Positions 36,627-48,566 are shown, counted from the first letter of the stretch. The stretch is DNA of 64,000 nucleotides from Anomaloglossus baeobatrachus (GCF_048569485.1 NC_134357.1:355696709-355760708); one strand, 5' to 3'. The notes: a model not told the origin generated them from the sequence alone. Program-made: numbers and translations.

Positions 36627-37645
36627 CAGGAGTAGAGATGAGGGAACCCAAAGTTTGGTGTTTGTACCGAACACAGACTTAAAAAAAAACAAAACAACCC
36701 AAAACCAGCGTTCGGGTGCTTTACTTATGAACACCACTAGAGCAAGGATCGCTGTGCTCCAGTACGCTTGGACTGATGAACGACTCACAATTGGGGGTAA
36801 TAACAGCGTGGGGGAAAAAAAAAAAACGCCCCCTGAAGTGCTCTGTTTATGGCTGGCTGTACATGGGCGGAGACCAAGCTGTCCAATTAGTGACTTCCAT
36901 TGGGGTTCAGGTCAAGTCCAAGTCCCAAACCGAACTTTGTCTAAGGCCTCTGTCACACGTTCGTGCCTCCGGTACGTGTTTGCCAGTTTTCTCATGTACC
37001 GGAGACACGTACACACGTGGACCTACGTATTCCTAATGGTTTGGACACACAAGTATTTTGGAACGGAACGTGTGTGCGTTCCATACTTACGTGTGTTTCT
37101 CACGCCGACATGTCCGTTTTTCTCCGGCATCACGGGTGTCACATGGATGTAGTGTGGATGCGGTCCCGTGTGACACGCGCCGGAGAAACACGTGTCAGTA
37201 TTTTAAAATAAAAAAACCACATACTCACCTCCATAAGCCCTGCAGAATCTTCCGCTGCAAACAGTTTCTGCCGTCCGGCGCTCATTATGAGCTTGTTATG
37301 GAGGTGGGCGTGCTGTCACGTGATGCCGCTGATCTCCGCCCCTCCGCTCGGCTGGAAGCAGCAGCAGCGGGGAGTGGGCGGGGCTGGAGCCGAAGATCAG
37401 TACCCTGGACAGCAGCATCTACCACGTGAGTATGTAAATTACCGGTTCTCCGTGTGTTATTGCGGATAGCACACGTAGAACACACGTGGGCCACACATAT
37501 CGGAGACATGTACTTACCTCACGCAACACGCAGGGAAAATACAAGTCTCGCGGCACGTGCGAGATTTTCACGTATGTGTGAGAGAGGCCTAAAGTCCGAC
37601 TGCTCCCTCTAAACTGAACTTCCACGGGTCTACTCATATCTAGTC
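36627..37645. mobile_element. MITE (GTAGAGATGAG ends) carrying a nested MITE
   Basis: The left part reads GTAGAGATGAGGGAACCCAA, then CAAAGTTTGG. The right part, past the nested element, reads AACTGAACTTCCACGGGTCT then ACTCATATCTAG. These look like the diverged inverted ends of one element interrupted by 36945-37589. Confidence 0.45.
36945..37589. mobile_element. Harbinger-like MITE, TSD TAA, nested
   Basis: TAA at 36942-36944 and 37590-37592. The ends GGCCTCTGTCACACGTTCGT and the complement of GGCCTCTCTCACACATACGT are inverted. The interior is rich in ACGTGT/ACACGT words. Confidence 0.75.
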
Positions 37646-37823
37646 AGGAGGGAGCAGGAGCCGCCGAGTCTTAAGCCTCGTTCAGACATTTGTGAATCAT
37701 GATCCGGTCACGGGTCTTCTCATCTGAACTTCACAGCCTCATGGAAATCTTCACAAATAGACTCGGACTCATACATCTTGCTATACAATCTGCTGTGTAA
37801 TATTCAGCCATCGTTAGATGTAA

Positions 37824-37989
37824 AGGCCCCGTCACACACAGAGATAAATCTTTGGCAGATCTGTGGTTGCAGTGAAATCATGGACATATTGTTCCATTTG
37901 TACACAGCCACAAACCTGGCACTGATTGTCCACAATTTCACTGCAACCACAGATCTGCCACAGATTTATCTCTGTGTGTAAAGTGGCCT
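37824..37989. mobile_element. Short palindromic Harbinger-like MITE
   Basis: Nearly a perfect hairpin: GTCACACACAGAGATAAATC on the left pairs with GATTTATCTCTGTGTGTAAA on the right, and CAGATCTGTGGTTGCAGTGA with its inverse, around a 50-bp loop. TAA lies to the left; the right side is altered (TCA). Confidence 0.7.
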
Positions 37990-38402
37990 TCAGGTAACCA
38001 GCCTCCTTGATTCCATATCATAGCTCACCTTGAGATCTAATGCCAATGTTACACTGAAGAACCCCACATCTCCCAATATTCTGCACACACCCTCATCCGC
38101 ATAAGCAGAAATATCAGAATGTCGTGTCATTTATTTTGGTTGAGATATAATTTCCTCATGTGTTGGTCGCTATTTGGTCAAGAATAGAAGGGAAAAAAAA
38201 AATCGTAAAATCCTCAGTGTGGAAATAAAAATTAGGCCTCATGTATGATTAAAAAAGAAGAGGCAAACATCTCAATAACCAGATTGGGGAGGAGGGAAAT
38301 AGGAGCTCTAATAGGGGTTATCTGCCATCAATCATACTTTTTCCTCATAGGCTCATTTATCACTAAAAACAATTTCACTTACCTTCCCTGGTGCAGCACT
38401 AA
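37990..38402. other. ZNF341 intron 1 DNA, no feature
   Basis: Non-coding with an A-rich run at about 38195. Nothing recognised. Confidence 0.4.
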
Positions 38403-38678
38403 GGGTGCGTGCCCATGATCAGTGTTTGCAGCATATTGGATGCAGCAAGCTTCAACTGCGTCCAAAACGCTGCGTTGTACAGTACAAGCATACTGGATGG
38501 GATTTCTAGATATCCCGTGCCCACTGTGCTTGTTTTTTTCCGCAGCAAACACTGACCTGCAGTGCGGCTTTTGCAGGCTGCAGCATGTCAATTGTTTGCT
38601 GAGGATTTGCATGCGTCCTCCATAGGGACAACACAAGCGAGAGACCACAGCACACCGAACCCTGATCATGGGTACAAG
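38403..38678. mobile_element. Harbinger-like MITE, right end lost
   Basis: The left end GGGTGCGTGCCCATGATCAG after TAA, and the inner right sequence CCCTGATCATGGGTAC, are inverse. The outer right end is missing where the LTR-like block at 38679 begins. Confidence 0.5.
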
Positions 38679-40041
38679 TGTAGCACCCCTGAGTACATCA
38701 GAGTGCTACAGGGAACTGCATCCTGTCACCCAGGGTGCAAGGCCTACCCCCTTGGTTCCAGGTTCTCAACAACGGTGTCACTAAGGGCTCTCTCACACAT
38801 CCGTTTTTTCACCGGTTTGCCAGTTCCGGCGCATGCCAGTACAGTGTATACAGTACAGTGGCAGCGCTGTAACTTCCGAGTCACATGCTCCGGTCACATG
38901 ACAGCATGTGACTGGAGCTTGTCGCGCTGCCACTGTACTGTATACACTGTACTGGTGTGCGCCGGAACTGGCAAACCGGCGAAAAGCCGGATGTGTGAGA
39001 GCGCCCTAACATCCGCACTACAAATCCCAACCACACCTCACACCATGACCTGCACAGACACACCAGTGGGTTGGTCAAGTTGGAGCAGGCCGCCCACCTA
39101 GGGGTCAGGCAGACTGGTTGGAGGGGAGTCGTGAAGTTGAGAGTTGGCCCTCAAAGAGTGAGGAGTTGTAGCTCCCAGGGAGGCGACAGTTTGGGTCGCA
39201 GACGGTGGTCAGAGACCACAGGAGTTGGGGACCGGTACCAGGAACTCTGGACAGGGGTGTGATGGACGTAGTCTAGGAGGACTGTCGGCACCAGAAAGCC
39301 CAATTACCTTACCGGTACCAAGCACGGCGGGGTACAGGACCCTAGATCAGGGAAGAGCTTCAGGCGCCTTGGTAATTAACCTGTGGAGGATAGTCTCTTT
39401 ATGAACTTTCCCCAAGACCTCAGAGATTGAAGGCATCAGCAAAACACGGGCTATAGGGTTATCCAAAGCACACAACCCACTAAAATCCCAAGTGCCAGCC
39501 ATCAAGAGCACAGCTGCTATACACACGGGTAGCGGGGCCCAGAAAGCTTCAAGCCGAGGGGCCACAACGGTCAATCAATTTGTGCATGGAGGCAGGGCTC
39601 CGGACTTACCAAGTGACACTGTTGGGATCGGGACCTGGACAAGCTCCCCCGTAGAGACTGCGGTACCTAGAGACTTTGGTTTACCATCTGTGTGAGTGTC
39701 TGCTTATTCCACCTAATCCCGCACCAAGACTACCGCAGTGAGTAACCTGATCCCTGCATCTTGCTTTCCCAAAGCCAAGCCACCCGATCACCAAACCTCC
39801 TTTCCCCCACCAGCCGAGGCCTTCCCTACCTGCGGAGGGACTGACACCTTGCTGCCCCCACACCATCTGCCCCAGTACTCCCTTTGGAAGCGGCGGTACT
39901 CCCCTTACCGCAATCCGCAGGTGGCGTCACGAACATTTATGCCTTGTAAATACTCCCTTTACATTTGAGTGGTCGCAAACCCCCGGGTCCGGAGACCGTC
40001 GAACCACAGCAACCCCGGATCCGAGCAGTACGACTGCTACA
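38679..40041. mobile_element. Solo-LTR-like fossil with nested MITE (low confidence)
   Basis: Begins TGTAGCACCCC and ends GACTGCTACA, echoing the TGTAG...CTACA ends of 3468-4499, but no matching target duplication was found. It contains the MITE at 38785-39006. Boundaries are tentative. Fossil, no coding region. Confidence 0.35.
38785..39006. mobile_element. Palindromic Harbinger-like MITE, TSD TAA
   Basis: TAA at 38782-38784 and 39007-39009. Ends GGGCTCTCTCACACATCCG and CGGATGTGTGAGAGCGCCC. The arms include CCAGTACAGTGTATACAGTA and its inverse around TGACAGCATGTGACTGGAGC. Sister copy at 44320. Confidence 0.85.
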
Positions 40042-40798
40042 GGGGCGGCACACGAGCAGCTGCAGTCTCCTGCTGAGGAGACTCGCGGCTCCACTGCGTC
40101 CAGGACACAGTGAGTCCTGAGGGTGGGCACAAACCCCAAGCCTCCACCTCTGCCTCAGTGTGTGTTGTTTGGCTACAGCGATGACGTCTACAGCGCTGCT
40201 GCCAGTCAGCTCATTGATTTGACTGCAGCCAAACAACTTAGACTGATCAAGCGGCAGAACAGTGAAAGAAGGTAAATAAAGCACATGGGTTTGTGTTTCC
40301 ACAGATAGCTGAGTCTGGGGGAGATAGTATATGGAAAGGGGATTTTAGAGCCGCATGTATGTTAAAAGCTAAAATCTACCTGATTATGATCAATGGCAAA
40401 TGGCCCAGTCTAGCACTGGAAGGAAACAGGCCGGATCAGTAATCCCTGTAAAGTATGCACTCCTATGCTGTCCATGACTAAGGACACTACATCTGCTGAT
40501 CAGGCCAACAATCAGGAAGGAGCATTCCTGGAAACACTTGTCCTTTGATTAGCGGCCGTCCAACTGGGCCTTATAGTTGGGACATGGCCAGCTGTACCCA
40601 TACTTGATACACAATGGACTACAATACACAATGGCTATCCTCATAGGTTTCTGCGACATTTCCTGAAACTGGTTTAATAAGAGAGATGTATCTTATTGAA
40701 GTATTTTCCAAACTCGTATCTCTGGATATATGAACTGGAAAAGTGATTTACCATTGGCTAAACATCACTTTTGTAATAGGATTTCATGAGAACTGTTA
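40042..40798. other. ZNF341 intron 1 DNA, no feature
   Basis: Non-coding. No repeat ends or protein similarity recognised. Confidence 0.4.
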
Positions 40799-41152
40799 GG
40801 CTTTGTGCACACAGTGCGTTTTTATTGCTTTTTTTTAATGAGTTTTTAGTGCAGTTTTGTCATAAAACTAAGCAAATCCTGATGCCAGCAAAGTCCATGA
40901 GAATCCTGAAGTGCTGTGCACATGTTGTTTTTTTTTTTTCTTGCAGATTTGGTGAAGAACATAATGTCTAGCATGTCCATTTTTTTCAGCATTTTTGCAC
41001 CTATTGAAAGCAATGAAAAACACATGCAAAAAAAGTGACAAAATACAAAAAAAAAAAAACCTAGCGTCTTCACCGCTGCATGTTTCTTGCCAAGAGATGC
41101 AGAAATAGTGGAGACATTTCTGTAACCAAATACTCTACGTGTGCGCATAGCC
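40799..41152. mobile_element. Harbinger-like MITE, TSD TTA
   Basis: Ends GGCTTTGTGCACACAGTGCG and the complement of GGCTATGCGCACACGTAGAG, with TTA at 40796-40798 and 41153-41155. The interior is T/A-rich with poly(T) and poly(A) runs. Its right TTA is also the left flank of the next element. Confidence 0.7.
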
Positions 41153-41155
41153 TTA

Positions 41156-41421
41156 GTGCCCCTGTACATTGCGTTTTTACCTACGTTCACTGGTCTCGTC
41201 GGAGCTTCCGTCCGAACCCACCACAAAACGGGTTTCAGACACATACGCCGACTGGACCATTGACTATAATGGAGCAGACGGAGTCAGTGTGTGCTGTCTT
41301 GCACCATTTTCGGGCGTATACGCTTTCTGCAGGCAGACACACAGACGTTTTGTCGGGGGGTTCGGACGGAAGCTCCAACGGGACCACTAAGCGTAGGTAA
41401 AGACCTAATGTGAAAGCAGCC
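41156..41421. mobile_element. Harbinger-like foldback MITE, abutting the previous one
   Basis: The arms TTTTTACCTACGTTCACTGG, TCGGAGCTTCCGTCCGAACC pair with GGTTCGGACGGAAGCTCCAA and CCACTAAGCGTAGGTAAAGA. The outer ends (GTGCCCCTGTACATT / AATGTGAAAGCAGCC) are diverged inverses, with TTA on both sides. Confidence 0.65.
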
Positions 41422-41721
41422 TTAGACGTTTACAGCCTTTATTTCTGTTGTTGAATAAGGTAACTGAATCCATCAGCGTGCTTGATTTATGACCACAACG
41501 AAGTTCAGCTTTTATCTGGTCATAAATCACCTCAGAAGAAAGTTCATAACAATATGGATAAAACTTACAATCTGGTAAGAACCCGCTCACTGGCCGATTC
41601 CCTTCTTACCCATTCTCCAATCCGCTATATTTTGCGACACATTAAGGCTGTAGAAGACAGCGTTCATAACTGAGCACCCTACACTTTATAGTGACAAAAA
41701 CCAAAATGGATACCACTTTAA

Positions 41722-42971
41722 CCCCTTCACGACCGGCCGATTTTTCGCTTTCCGTTTTTTTTTTCGCCATTCTTTTTCTGAGAGACGTAACTTTTTATTT
41801 TTCAGTCAATATGGTCATGTGAGGGCTCATTTTTTGCGGAACGAGCTGTACTTTTAAATGAACCATATAGTGTACTGGAAAACGGCAAACAAAATTCCAA
41901 ATGCAGAAAAATTTGCAAAAAAAGTGCGATAGCACTATTGTTTTTGAGATATTTTATTCACTGTGTTCACTATATGGTACAACTGATGTGTGGGTGTGAT
42001 GCCTCAGGTCAGTGCGAGTTCGTAGACACCAAACATGTATAGGTTTACTTTTATATAAGGGGTTAAAAAAAATCGGAAGTTTGTCCGAAAAAAGTGGCGC
42101 ACGTTTTACGCCATATTCCGTGACCCGTAGCGTTCGCATTTTTCAAGATCTATGGCTCAGTGACGGCTTAATTTTTGCGTCTCGAGCTGACGTTTTTAAC
42201 GGTACCATTTTTGCGCAGATGCTACGTTTTGATCGCCTCTTATTGCATTTTGCGCAAAAGTTGTGGCGACAAAAAAAGTCGTTTTGGCGTTTGGAATTTT
42301 TTTGACGCTACGCCGTATACTGATCAGATTAATTGATTTTATATTTTGATAGATCGGGCGTTTCTGAATGCGGCGATACCAAATGTGTGTATATTTTTTT
42401 TATTTTTTTAACCCTTTAATTTTCAATGGGGTGAATGGGGGGTGATTTGAACTTTTAGTTTTTTGTTTTTGGTTTTTTTTTTAAAACTTTTTTTTTTATT
42501 TATTTATTTTTTTTTTATTTTACTAGTCCCCCTAGGGGGCTATTGCGATCAGCAATCCGATCACTCTTATCTATCTGCTGATCACAGCTATAAAGCTGTA
42601 AACAGCAGATACGCTCACTTTTTTTCACTGTGCCGCGGGCACAGCGAAAGTGAAAGCAATTCATGTGTAGTACAGGAGTCATCCCATGACCCTGTGCTAC
42701 CATGACAACTATCGGAAGTCACGTGATCGCGTCACGTGACTTCCGGTATCGGGCGGTAAGTAAAAGTTTACCACGATCGCGCTTATAATGGCGCTGTCAC
42801 ATATTGACAGAGCCATTTAAGTGGTTAAACGGCACGAGCAGATAACGAGCAGGCACACATCTCAGCTGTGAAAATCAGCTGAGATGTGCGCCGATCGCAG
42901 CATGCTGCCGGCGGCAGACCGTGGGCAGTAAGGTTATGACCGCTAGGACGTAATTTTACGTCCCGCGGTCG
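41722..42971. mobile_element. TTAA-flanked MITE-like element of 1.25 kb
   Basis: TTAA at 41718-41721 and 42972-42975. The ends CCCCTTCACGACCG and CGCGGTCG are inverse. Words such as GAGGGCTCATTTTTTGCGGA are typical of an abundant frog repeat. There are long T runs near 42470-42515 and a palindrome at 42713-42746 (GGAAGTCACGTGATCGCG / CGCGTCACGTGACTTCC). Non-coding. Confidence 0.6.
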
Positions 42972-42974
42972 TTA

Positions 42975-43519
42975 AAGGCCGCTTTACATGCAACAACATC
43001 GCTAACGAGATATCGGGGGTCACGGAATTCGTGACGCATATCCGGCCTAGTTAGCGACATCGTTGCGTGTGACACCTTTAAACGACCGCTAACGATCAGA
43101 AATACTCACCAAATCGTTGATCGTTGACACGTTTTTCCTTTCCCAAATATCATTGCTCATTTTGGACGCAGGTTGTTTGTCGTTCCTGAGGCAGCACACA
43201 TCGCTACGTGTGACACCGCAGGAACGACGAACAACAGCGTTCCTGCGTCCTCCGGCAACGAGGTGGGAGTGACGTGAATGCGGCTGCTCTCCGCCCCTCC
43301 GCTTATATTGGTGGCCCGCTGATTGACGATGCTGTGACGCCGCACGAACCTCCCACTTAAAAAAGAGTTGGTTTGCTGCCCACAGCGACGTCGGTAGGCA
43401 GGTAAGTATGTGTGACGCATCCTAGCGATATTGTTCGCAACGGGCAGCGATTTGCCCGTGACGCACAAACGAGGGGGCGGGTGCGATTGCTAGCGATGTC
43501 GCAGCGTGTAAAGCGGCCT
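42975..43519. mobile_element. MITE family A, copy 5 (TSD TTA)
   Basis: Inserted in the right TTAA of the preceding element: TTA at 42972-42974 and 43520-43522. Ends AAGGCCGCTTTACATGCAAC and the complement of AGGCCGCTTTACACGCTGCG. Internal hairpins as in copy 1. Confidence 0.75.
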
Positions 43520-43541
43520 TTAGGCATCTTCCCATCTCTAA

Positions 43542-43692
43542 TAATAATAATTTTTATTTATATAGCCCCAACATATTCCGCACTTTACAGTTCAAAGGAT
43601 ACATGTACAGACACTATGAGACCATACAAAAGAACAAAATTCAGATACCAAGAGGAGAGAGGGCCCTGCTCGTAAGCTTACAGTCTATGAGG
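43542..43692 (-). mobile_element. L2-type non-LTR 3' tail, copy 2
   Basis: On the minus strand: AGACTGTAAGCTTACGAGCA, GGGCCCTCTCTCCTCTTGGT, then TGCGGAATATGTTGGGGCTA, ending in an ATTATTATTA-type repeat. Same tail family as 36033-36182. Confidence 0.65.
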
Positions 43693-43875
43693 AGATAGAG
43701 GAGGCACAAAAGGTGGATAGAGGGGGGACTCTAAAGGATGACATTTTATCTGAATATGCCCCCTAGACCCTGCAATTGAAGAAGGATGATACCTAAGTGT
43801 TATGCCATAACTCCGATGTCACACCTCATTATACATCAGTCTGTCTTATATTGAACACTGACTTTTCTTTTTTAG

Positions 43876-43986
43876 GCATGGACAACCAGACAGTCCTTGC
43901 TGTCCAGTCACTGCTGGATGGACAGGGTGGGGTGTCGGACCACACAGCTCAAAACGTCAACAATTCTGCAGCCCTCCAGGGACTTG
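43876..43986 (+). CDS. ZNF341: ZNF341, coding exon 2
   Basis: Acceptor CTTTTTTAG; the exon reads [20 protein letters not shown] then [16 protein letters not shown] (human [20 protein letters not shown], then a diverged stretch). Donor GTATGA in phase 1. The N-terminal block is nearly invariant in vertebrates. A Met at its start could serve as an internal initiation site but is not needed, since exon 1 joins in frame. Confidence 0.94.
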
Positions 43987-44319
43987 GTATGACCATGATG
44001 CTTTTTCACATTTTTTTTTTTAAGTTTTAGCTGGGCCCCGTGTGTCTGAAAGCATTACGGGATTATTAAAAACGGACTACTTGATAGCTACCTTTTTAAC
44101 ATTTGCTGTGAGTTTATTAATGAATAATTTACAACATCATTAAAAGCCAATTTTATCATTTTTGGTTGTAGTTGGCAAATCTATACAATGCCGTAAAATG
44201 TAATTTTCAAATCCTTTTAATTGCTGTGAGCACAAAAATGACTGTTCAAACCAAGCACAGATGCTTGGCGCACCCTTTGTGGCTGAGCAGTGCTGTGCAC
44301 ACACCCATTTTCCATCTAT

Positions 44320-44529
44320 GGCCCGTTTCACACATCCGGCATTTCACCGGATTGCTGGATCCGGCACACTCCAGTACAGTGTAGTACAGTACAATGGCAT
44401 CGCGGCAACCTCCGGTCACATGACAGCATGTGACTGGAGCTTGCCGCGATGCCATTGTACAGTAGTACACTGTACTGGAGTGTTCCAGATCAGGCAATCC
44501 GTCAAAATGCCGAATGTGTGAAACGGGCC
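44320..44529. mobile_element. Palindromic Harbinger-like MITE, TSD TAT (ZNF341 intron 2)
   Basis: Ends GGCCCGTTTCACACATCCGG and the complement of GGCCCGTTTCACACATTCGG, flanked by TAT on both sides. It shares CCAGTACAGTGTA and ATGACAGCATGTGACTGGAG with 38785-39006. Confidence 0.8.
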
Positions 44530-45264
44530 TATCTTTGACCCTATACCTTCATTGACAGCTCTAGATTTACAGGATCCAAAAGAATCTGGAGATGGGAAAA
44601 CAAATAGGTGTGACGGTGCCATGAACTACTCGGCCACAAGCAAGATACATCGAGGGCCTTTGCTTGGTTTGAACCGTTATTTTGTGCTGACAGACCAAAA
44701 CAAGGAGTGCTATGGTTCACTTCACATTAATTAGGTGCTTAATATTACTTTTACTTTCCCAGCCAAGGGTTTCAGCAGCTTTTCTGGTCTTCATCCTTAG
44801 ACTGTGTACATAACACACGAGGAGTCAATTGGCCAGAACGACTCTGGTAGAGATATCTGTGCCGGCTGTGTGTCAGACATGGACCACTCATCAGTATTTC
44901 TCACCAGGGTCGCCAACTTGACTTTTTTTATTATTTCTGGACAGCTTACCAAAAAATCATAGACCGATAATATTTTTTTACGTCAAAATGGGAAAACAAT
45001 AATAAGTCATTATGATTATCAGTGATCCATGTCTACAGCCTATAACTCTGATATGAAAACATCCGCTGCATTCACTGTAAAGTGATTATAAATACAATCA
45101 AAATAATTCAATTTTTTTTGTCTAATTAAAAAAAAAAAATGTAGACGTTTTTAAAATTATTTTTCTGAGAGGGCAAAAAAGTGTCTATTTTTAAGGACTA
45201 TAAAAAAAAAAACAGCTGGAACACCATTGTAAATGTGAACAGGGTGCTAGCCAAAATATACACA
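44530..45264. other. ZNF341 intron 2 DNA, no feature
   Basis: AT-rich non-coding DNA with several A/T homopolymers (45110-45140, 45190-45212). No gene seen. Confidence 0.4.
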
Positions 45265-46175
45265 ATCTATATGAAGTTAAAGCTGCACACCAAATTCAGA
45301 GAAATATGAACAAGCATAACTGCTTTATAATACATAAGGAATGAAAAATACAATTAGCCATATGAAAAATTGAAATGTGACATTGCATAACTGCTAAGGA
45401 TTATTTGAAAAAAAGAGATATTTAGCTAATGTATTGATCAATTCATTACTGCCCCATAACCACTTCATGGTAATCTCTTATTTATGGGGTCCCTAACCAA
45501 ATGTTGCCTCTATATGTGGTTAAAACCTGCTTGTGTGTATGGGTCCCTAACCAAAAGTTAGCCCTATGTGCGATTGAAACCTGCTTGTGTACGGGAAGCC
45601 AGGGACCTGGCTGTATAGGAAATTTAATAAACATGGCTAAAGGGCGAGACTGGGTTCTCAGACAGAAGAAACCGCATAGCAATCAAATCATTGTTTTTTT
45701 TATTATTATGCAGTTTCTTCTGTCTGAGAACCCAGTCCCACCCTTTAGCCATGTTTATTCAATTTCCTATATAGCCAGGTCTCTTGCTTCCCATACACAA
45801 GCAGGTTTCAACCGCACATAGAGGTAACATTTGGTTAGGTACCCATACACACAAGCAGGTTTCAACCGCACATAGAAGTAACATTTGGTAAGGTACCCAT
45901 GCACACAAGCAGGTATTAACCGCATATAGAGGTAACATTTGGTTAGGGGCCCCATAAATAAGAGATTACCGTGAAGTGGTTATGGGGCAGTAATGAATTG
46001 ATCAATACATTAGCTAAATATCTTTTTTTTTTCAAATAATCCTCAGCAGTTATGCAATGTCACATTTCAATTTTTCATATGGCTAATTGTATTTTTCATT
46101 CCTTATGTATTATAAAGCAGTTATGCTTGTTCATATTTCTCTGAATTTGGTGTGCAGCTTTCACTTCATATATAT
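45265..46175. repeat. Large foldback of about 0.9 kb (ZNF341 intron 2)
   Basis: The left arm (about 45265-45680) and right arm (about 45705-46175) are inverse along their length, for example GCACACCAAATTCAGAGAAA against TTTCTCTGAATTTGGTGTGC, and CAGACAGAAGAAACCGCATA against TATGCAGTTTCTTCTGTCTG. A loop of about 25 bp separates them. Within the arms sits a tandem unit of about 55 bp (ACACAAGCAGGTTTCAACCG, ACATTTGGTTAGG), two copies in the left arm and three in the right. Non-coding; no terminal duplication found. Confidence 0.8.
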
Positions 46176-46569
46176 TTTTAAGGACCGTCTTGCAATATCA
46201 GGACGGTTGGCAACCCAGTTTCTCACGGACCCAACAATGGGTGCAACCAAAAAAAATCTGTACAGCTCAGATGTAATTTATGGCCAAACTTAACCATGGG
46301 AACGATGTGCAAGCCATCATCGAACAAGAGGTGCTCAACCATGTGCATAGCCAAAGTATTGGGAGTATGAGTATATGTTACGGTTCCCCGAGTGTATGGA
46401 TTGTGCCAGTACATGATGATAGAAGTGATTAGTGAGCCTATATGCAGCATATGGTTATCTCTATATAAAGGCTCCATCACTGGTGAGATACTGCATGTAT
46501 ATCCCAAAAAGTGAGACCTCCACAAAATGGTTATCAATGGCAAGTCCTAAATACTGCTTCTCTTTACAG

Positions 46570-46754
46570 ATGATGAAGATGTCTTTCTGTGCGGCAAATG
46601 CAAAAAACAGTTTAATTCTCTGCCCGCTTTCATGATCCACAAGCGGGAACAGTGTCATGGCAATACGCCTTCCCTGGCATCGGTCTCCCTGGGTAATCAC
46701 AGTGTATATACACCACCGGTCAGTTCAGTGCAGCAACCTCCAGTTAACAGACAG
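46570..46754 (+). CDS. ZNF341: ZNF341, coding exon 3 (first C2H2 finger)
   Basis: Acceptor CTTTACAG. The exon reads [20 protein letters not shown], then [20 protein letters not shown], and ends PPVNRQ before GTAAGA. CxxC (CGKC) and the H of FMIHKREQC form the atypical N-terminal zinc finger seen in human ([24 protein letters not shown]). Phase 0 at the end. Confidence 0.95.
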
Positions 46755-46845
46755 GTAAGACGAAAATGGAGGCATTGATACTTGTGCATCAGATACAAGA
46801 CCCAGCCTGGCAAAAGATTGTGGTTATTTCCAAAAAAGTACGTTA

Positions 46846-47079
46846 TCACCTTTCCATTGGATAGGATATAACATACTGATTACTGGGGGCCCAACTGCTC
46901 TAGCCCCCCGCAGTCGCTGGAATCAAACTCTGCAGAGCCCCATCTTGGTTGAAGAGGAGGTTCTCATGCTCTATTCATTGTCTAAGGAACTGCCAGAAAT
47001 AACTGAGCGCTACTGAGCCCCCATTGATCTGTTATCCGATGAGTAGGAGTAAATTACTATTTTGGGAATAACCCTTTAA
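46846..47079. mobile_element. Dispersed frog repeat fragment ending at TTAA
   Basis: Contains GGATAGGATATAACATACTG, CTGGGGGCCCAACTG and ends AATAACCCTTTAA. Related to fragments at 20560 and 32499. The left end is not resolved. Confidence 0.4.
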
Positions 47080-47089
47080 TGCAAGTAAA

Positions 47090-47943
47090 AGAGGTTTTCC
47101 ACTAATAATTTAACCCCTTCTCATATGATCTACTCTTCCTAAAAATAATTTTCCTAATCTACTTCTAATGCCTGCCCTGCTCCTGTAAGCTTATGTATGT
47201 GTGAATGCTATAGTCCTATGTTGTGATGCAGCCATGGCTACTTCCGATCTTGGGATCGGACAAACTGAACCGTGAACATGATTGGTGGGAGCAGTGCCGC
47301 CTCTCAGTGAGTGACAGCAGTCTGAGCACCGATCAGACCTCCCTCTCCTCTCTGCCTCCCTGCTGCCGATGCTTTGGAGCGCTGTCCCTTCCGCTGATGA
47401 GCGCTGCAATGTGCTGTGGATCATTAGAAAGCATATCACAGGGATTGTCAGCTGAAGGGCCGGCACTTCAAAGCTTCAGCAGAGTCAGAGTGCACCACAC
47501 ATGACCAAGCTCAGATCAGGCTTCACCCTCTTCTACCTCGATCATACTGAAGCTTTGAAGTGCCCTTCCTTCAGCTGACAAGCCCAGTGATACGCTTTCT
47601 AGTGATCAGAAGCACATCGCAGCACTTGTCAGCTGTAGGGATATCAGTGCTCCAAAGTATTGGCAGGATCCAGACAGAGGAGGAGAGTGAGGTCTAATCT
47701 GAGTAAGCATGCTCAGACTGCTGTCACTCACTGAGAGGTAGCCTCTCCCCCACCAGTGACGTTCGCTGCTCAGTTTGTCCGATTCCAGTCTGCAGATTGT
47801 AAGTAGCCTCACTGCATTACAACAGAGGAATATAGCAGCCACACACAGATAGGTTTACAGGTAATAGAGTTATATTAGGGACATGATTATTAGGAAGAGT
47901 GAGGTCATATGAGAAGGGGTTAAATTAGTACTGGAAAACCTCT
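47090..47943. mobile_element. T2-like foldback MITE of 0.85 kb (ZNF341 intron 3)
   Basis: The left end GAGGTTTTCCACTAATAATT and the right end GTACTGGAAAACCTC before TTTAA are inverse, as are AACCCCTTCTCATATGA and TCATATGAGAAGGGGTT. The body pairs CACTTCAAAGCTTCAG with CTGAAGCTTTGAAGTG near the centre (about 47464-47561). Confidence 0.65.
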
Positions 47944-48416
47944 TTAAGTGTTACCCATAGTACTACCAATGCTCCTCTATAGTCATTACATTGCTGTGTG
48001 CTTAATTAGATCCACCCATTTGCAATAGATATAGTTGAAATACCTGCAACTAATAATTAGGAGGAGCATCCATATTTGTATGGCCATATAGTGTAGTTGC
48101 CTTCAGTCTGCTATACAATAGACTAACCCTCCAGGCGACACAGGTTTGTTTTAGGTTTCTTATACCATGACACCAGTAAACATGGGAATAATGAAAAAGA
48201 AATCCAATCTGATTTGGGTAGAGGAAATCATAAAGGCTTACATTGTGTTACAAATGGGGAAATACTTTCACATGTGGTGATAGAATGTAGAAGAACAAGA
48301 TCTTATATAAAAGGTGATTTAATAGACAAGACCAGACTCAGTTTATTGTCTGTACTCATAGATCATATCGCATGTATGTGTGATATACAGTAGATTCTTT
48401 ATTCTATGTCAAACAG

Positions 48417-48566
48417 ATTTCCACCTATATCGCAGTTCCACCATCACCTCTCATCCAGACCTTGGTACAGGGAAATGTTTTGGTGAATGATGAAGTCCTG
48501 CTTTCTGCAATGTCAGCACTTACCTCGCTGGATCAGCCTATGCCGACCACACCAGCCCCTGTCCAG
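48417..48566 (+). CDS. ZNF341: ZNF341, coding exon 4
   Basis: Acceptor TCAAACAG, donor GTAACC. A 50-codon exon reading [50 protein letters not shown]. Human has [20 protein letters not shown] then [20 protein letters not shown]. Both ends are phase 0. No known domain; highly conserved. Confidence 0.96.

Noticed and set aside
36562-37152. Plus-strand 196-codon open frame
   Set aside because: Crosses the boundary of two nested MITEs and has no family features.
38562-39101. Plus-strand 179-codon open frame
   Set aside because: Lies over a MITE end, an LTR-like block and a palindromic MITE, so it is a chance frame.
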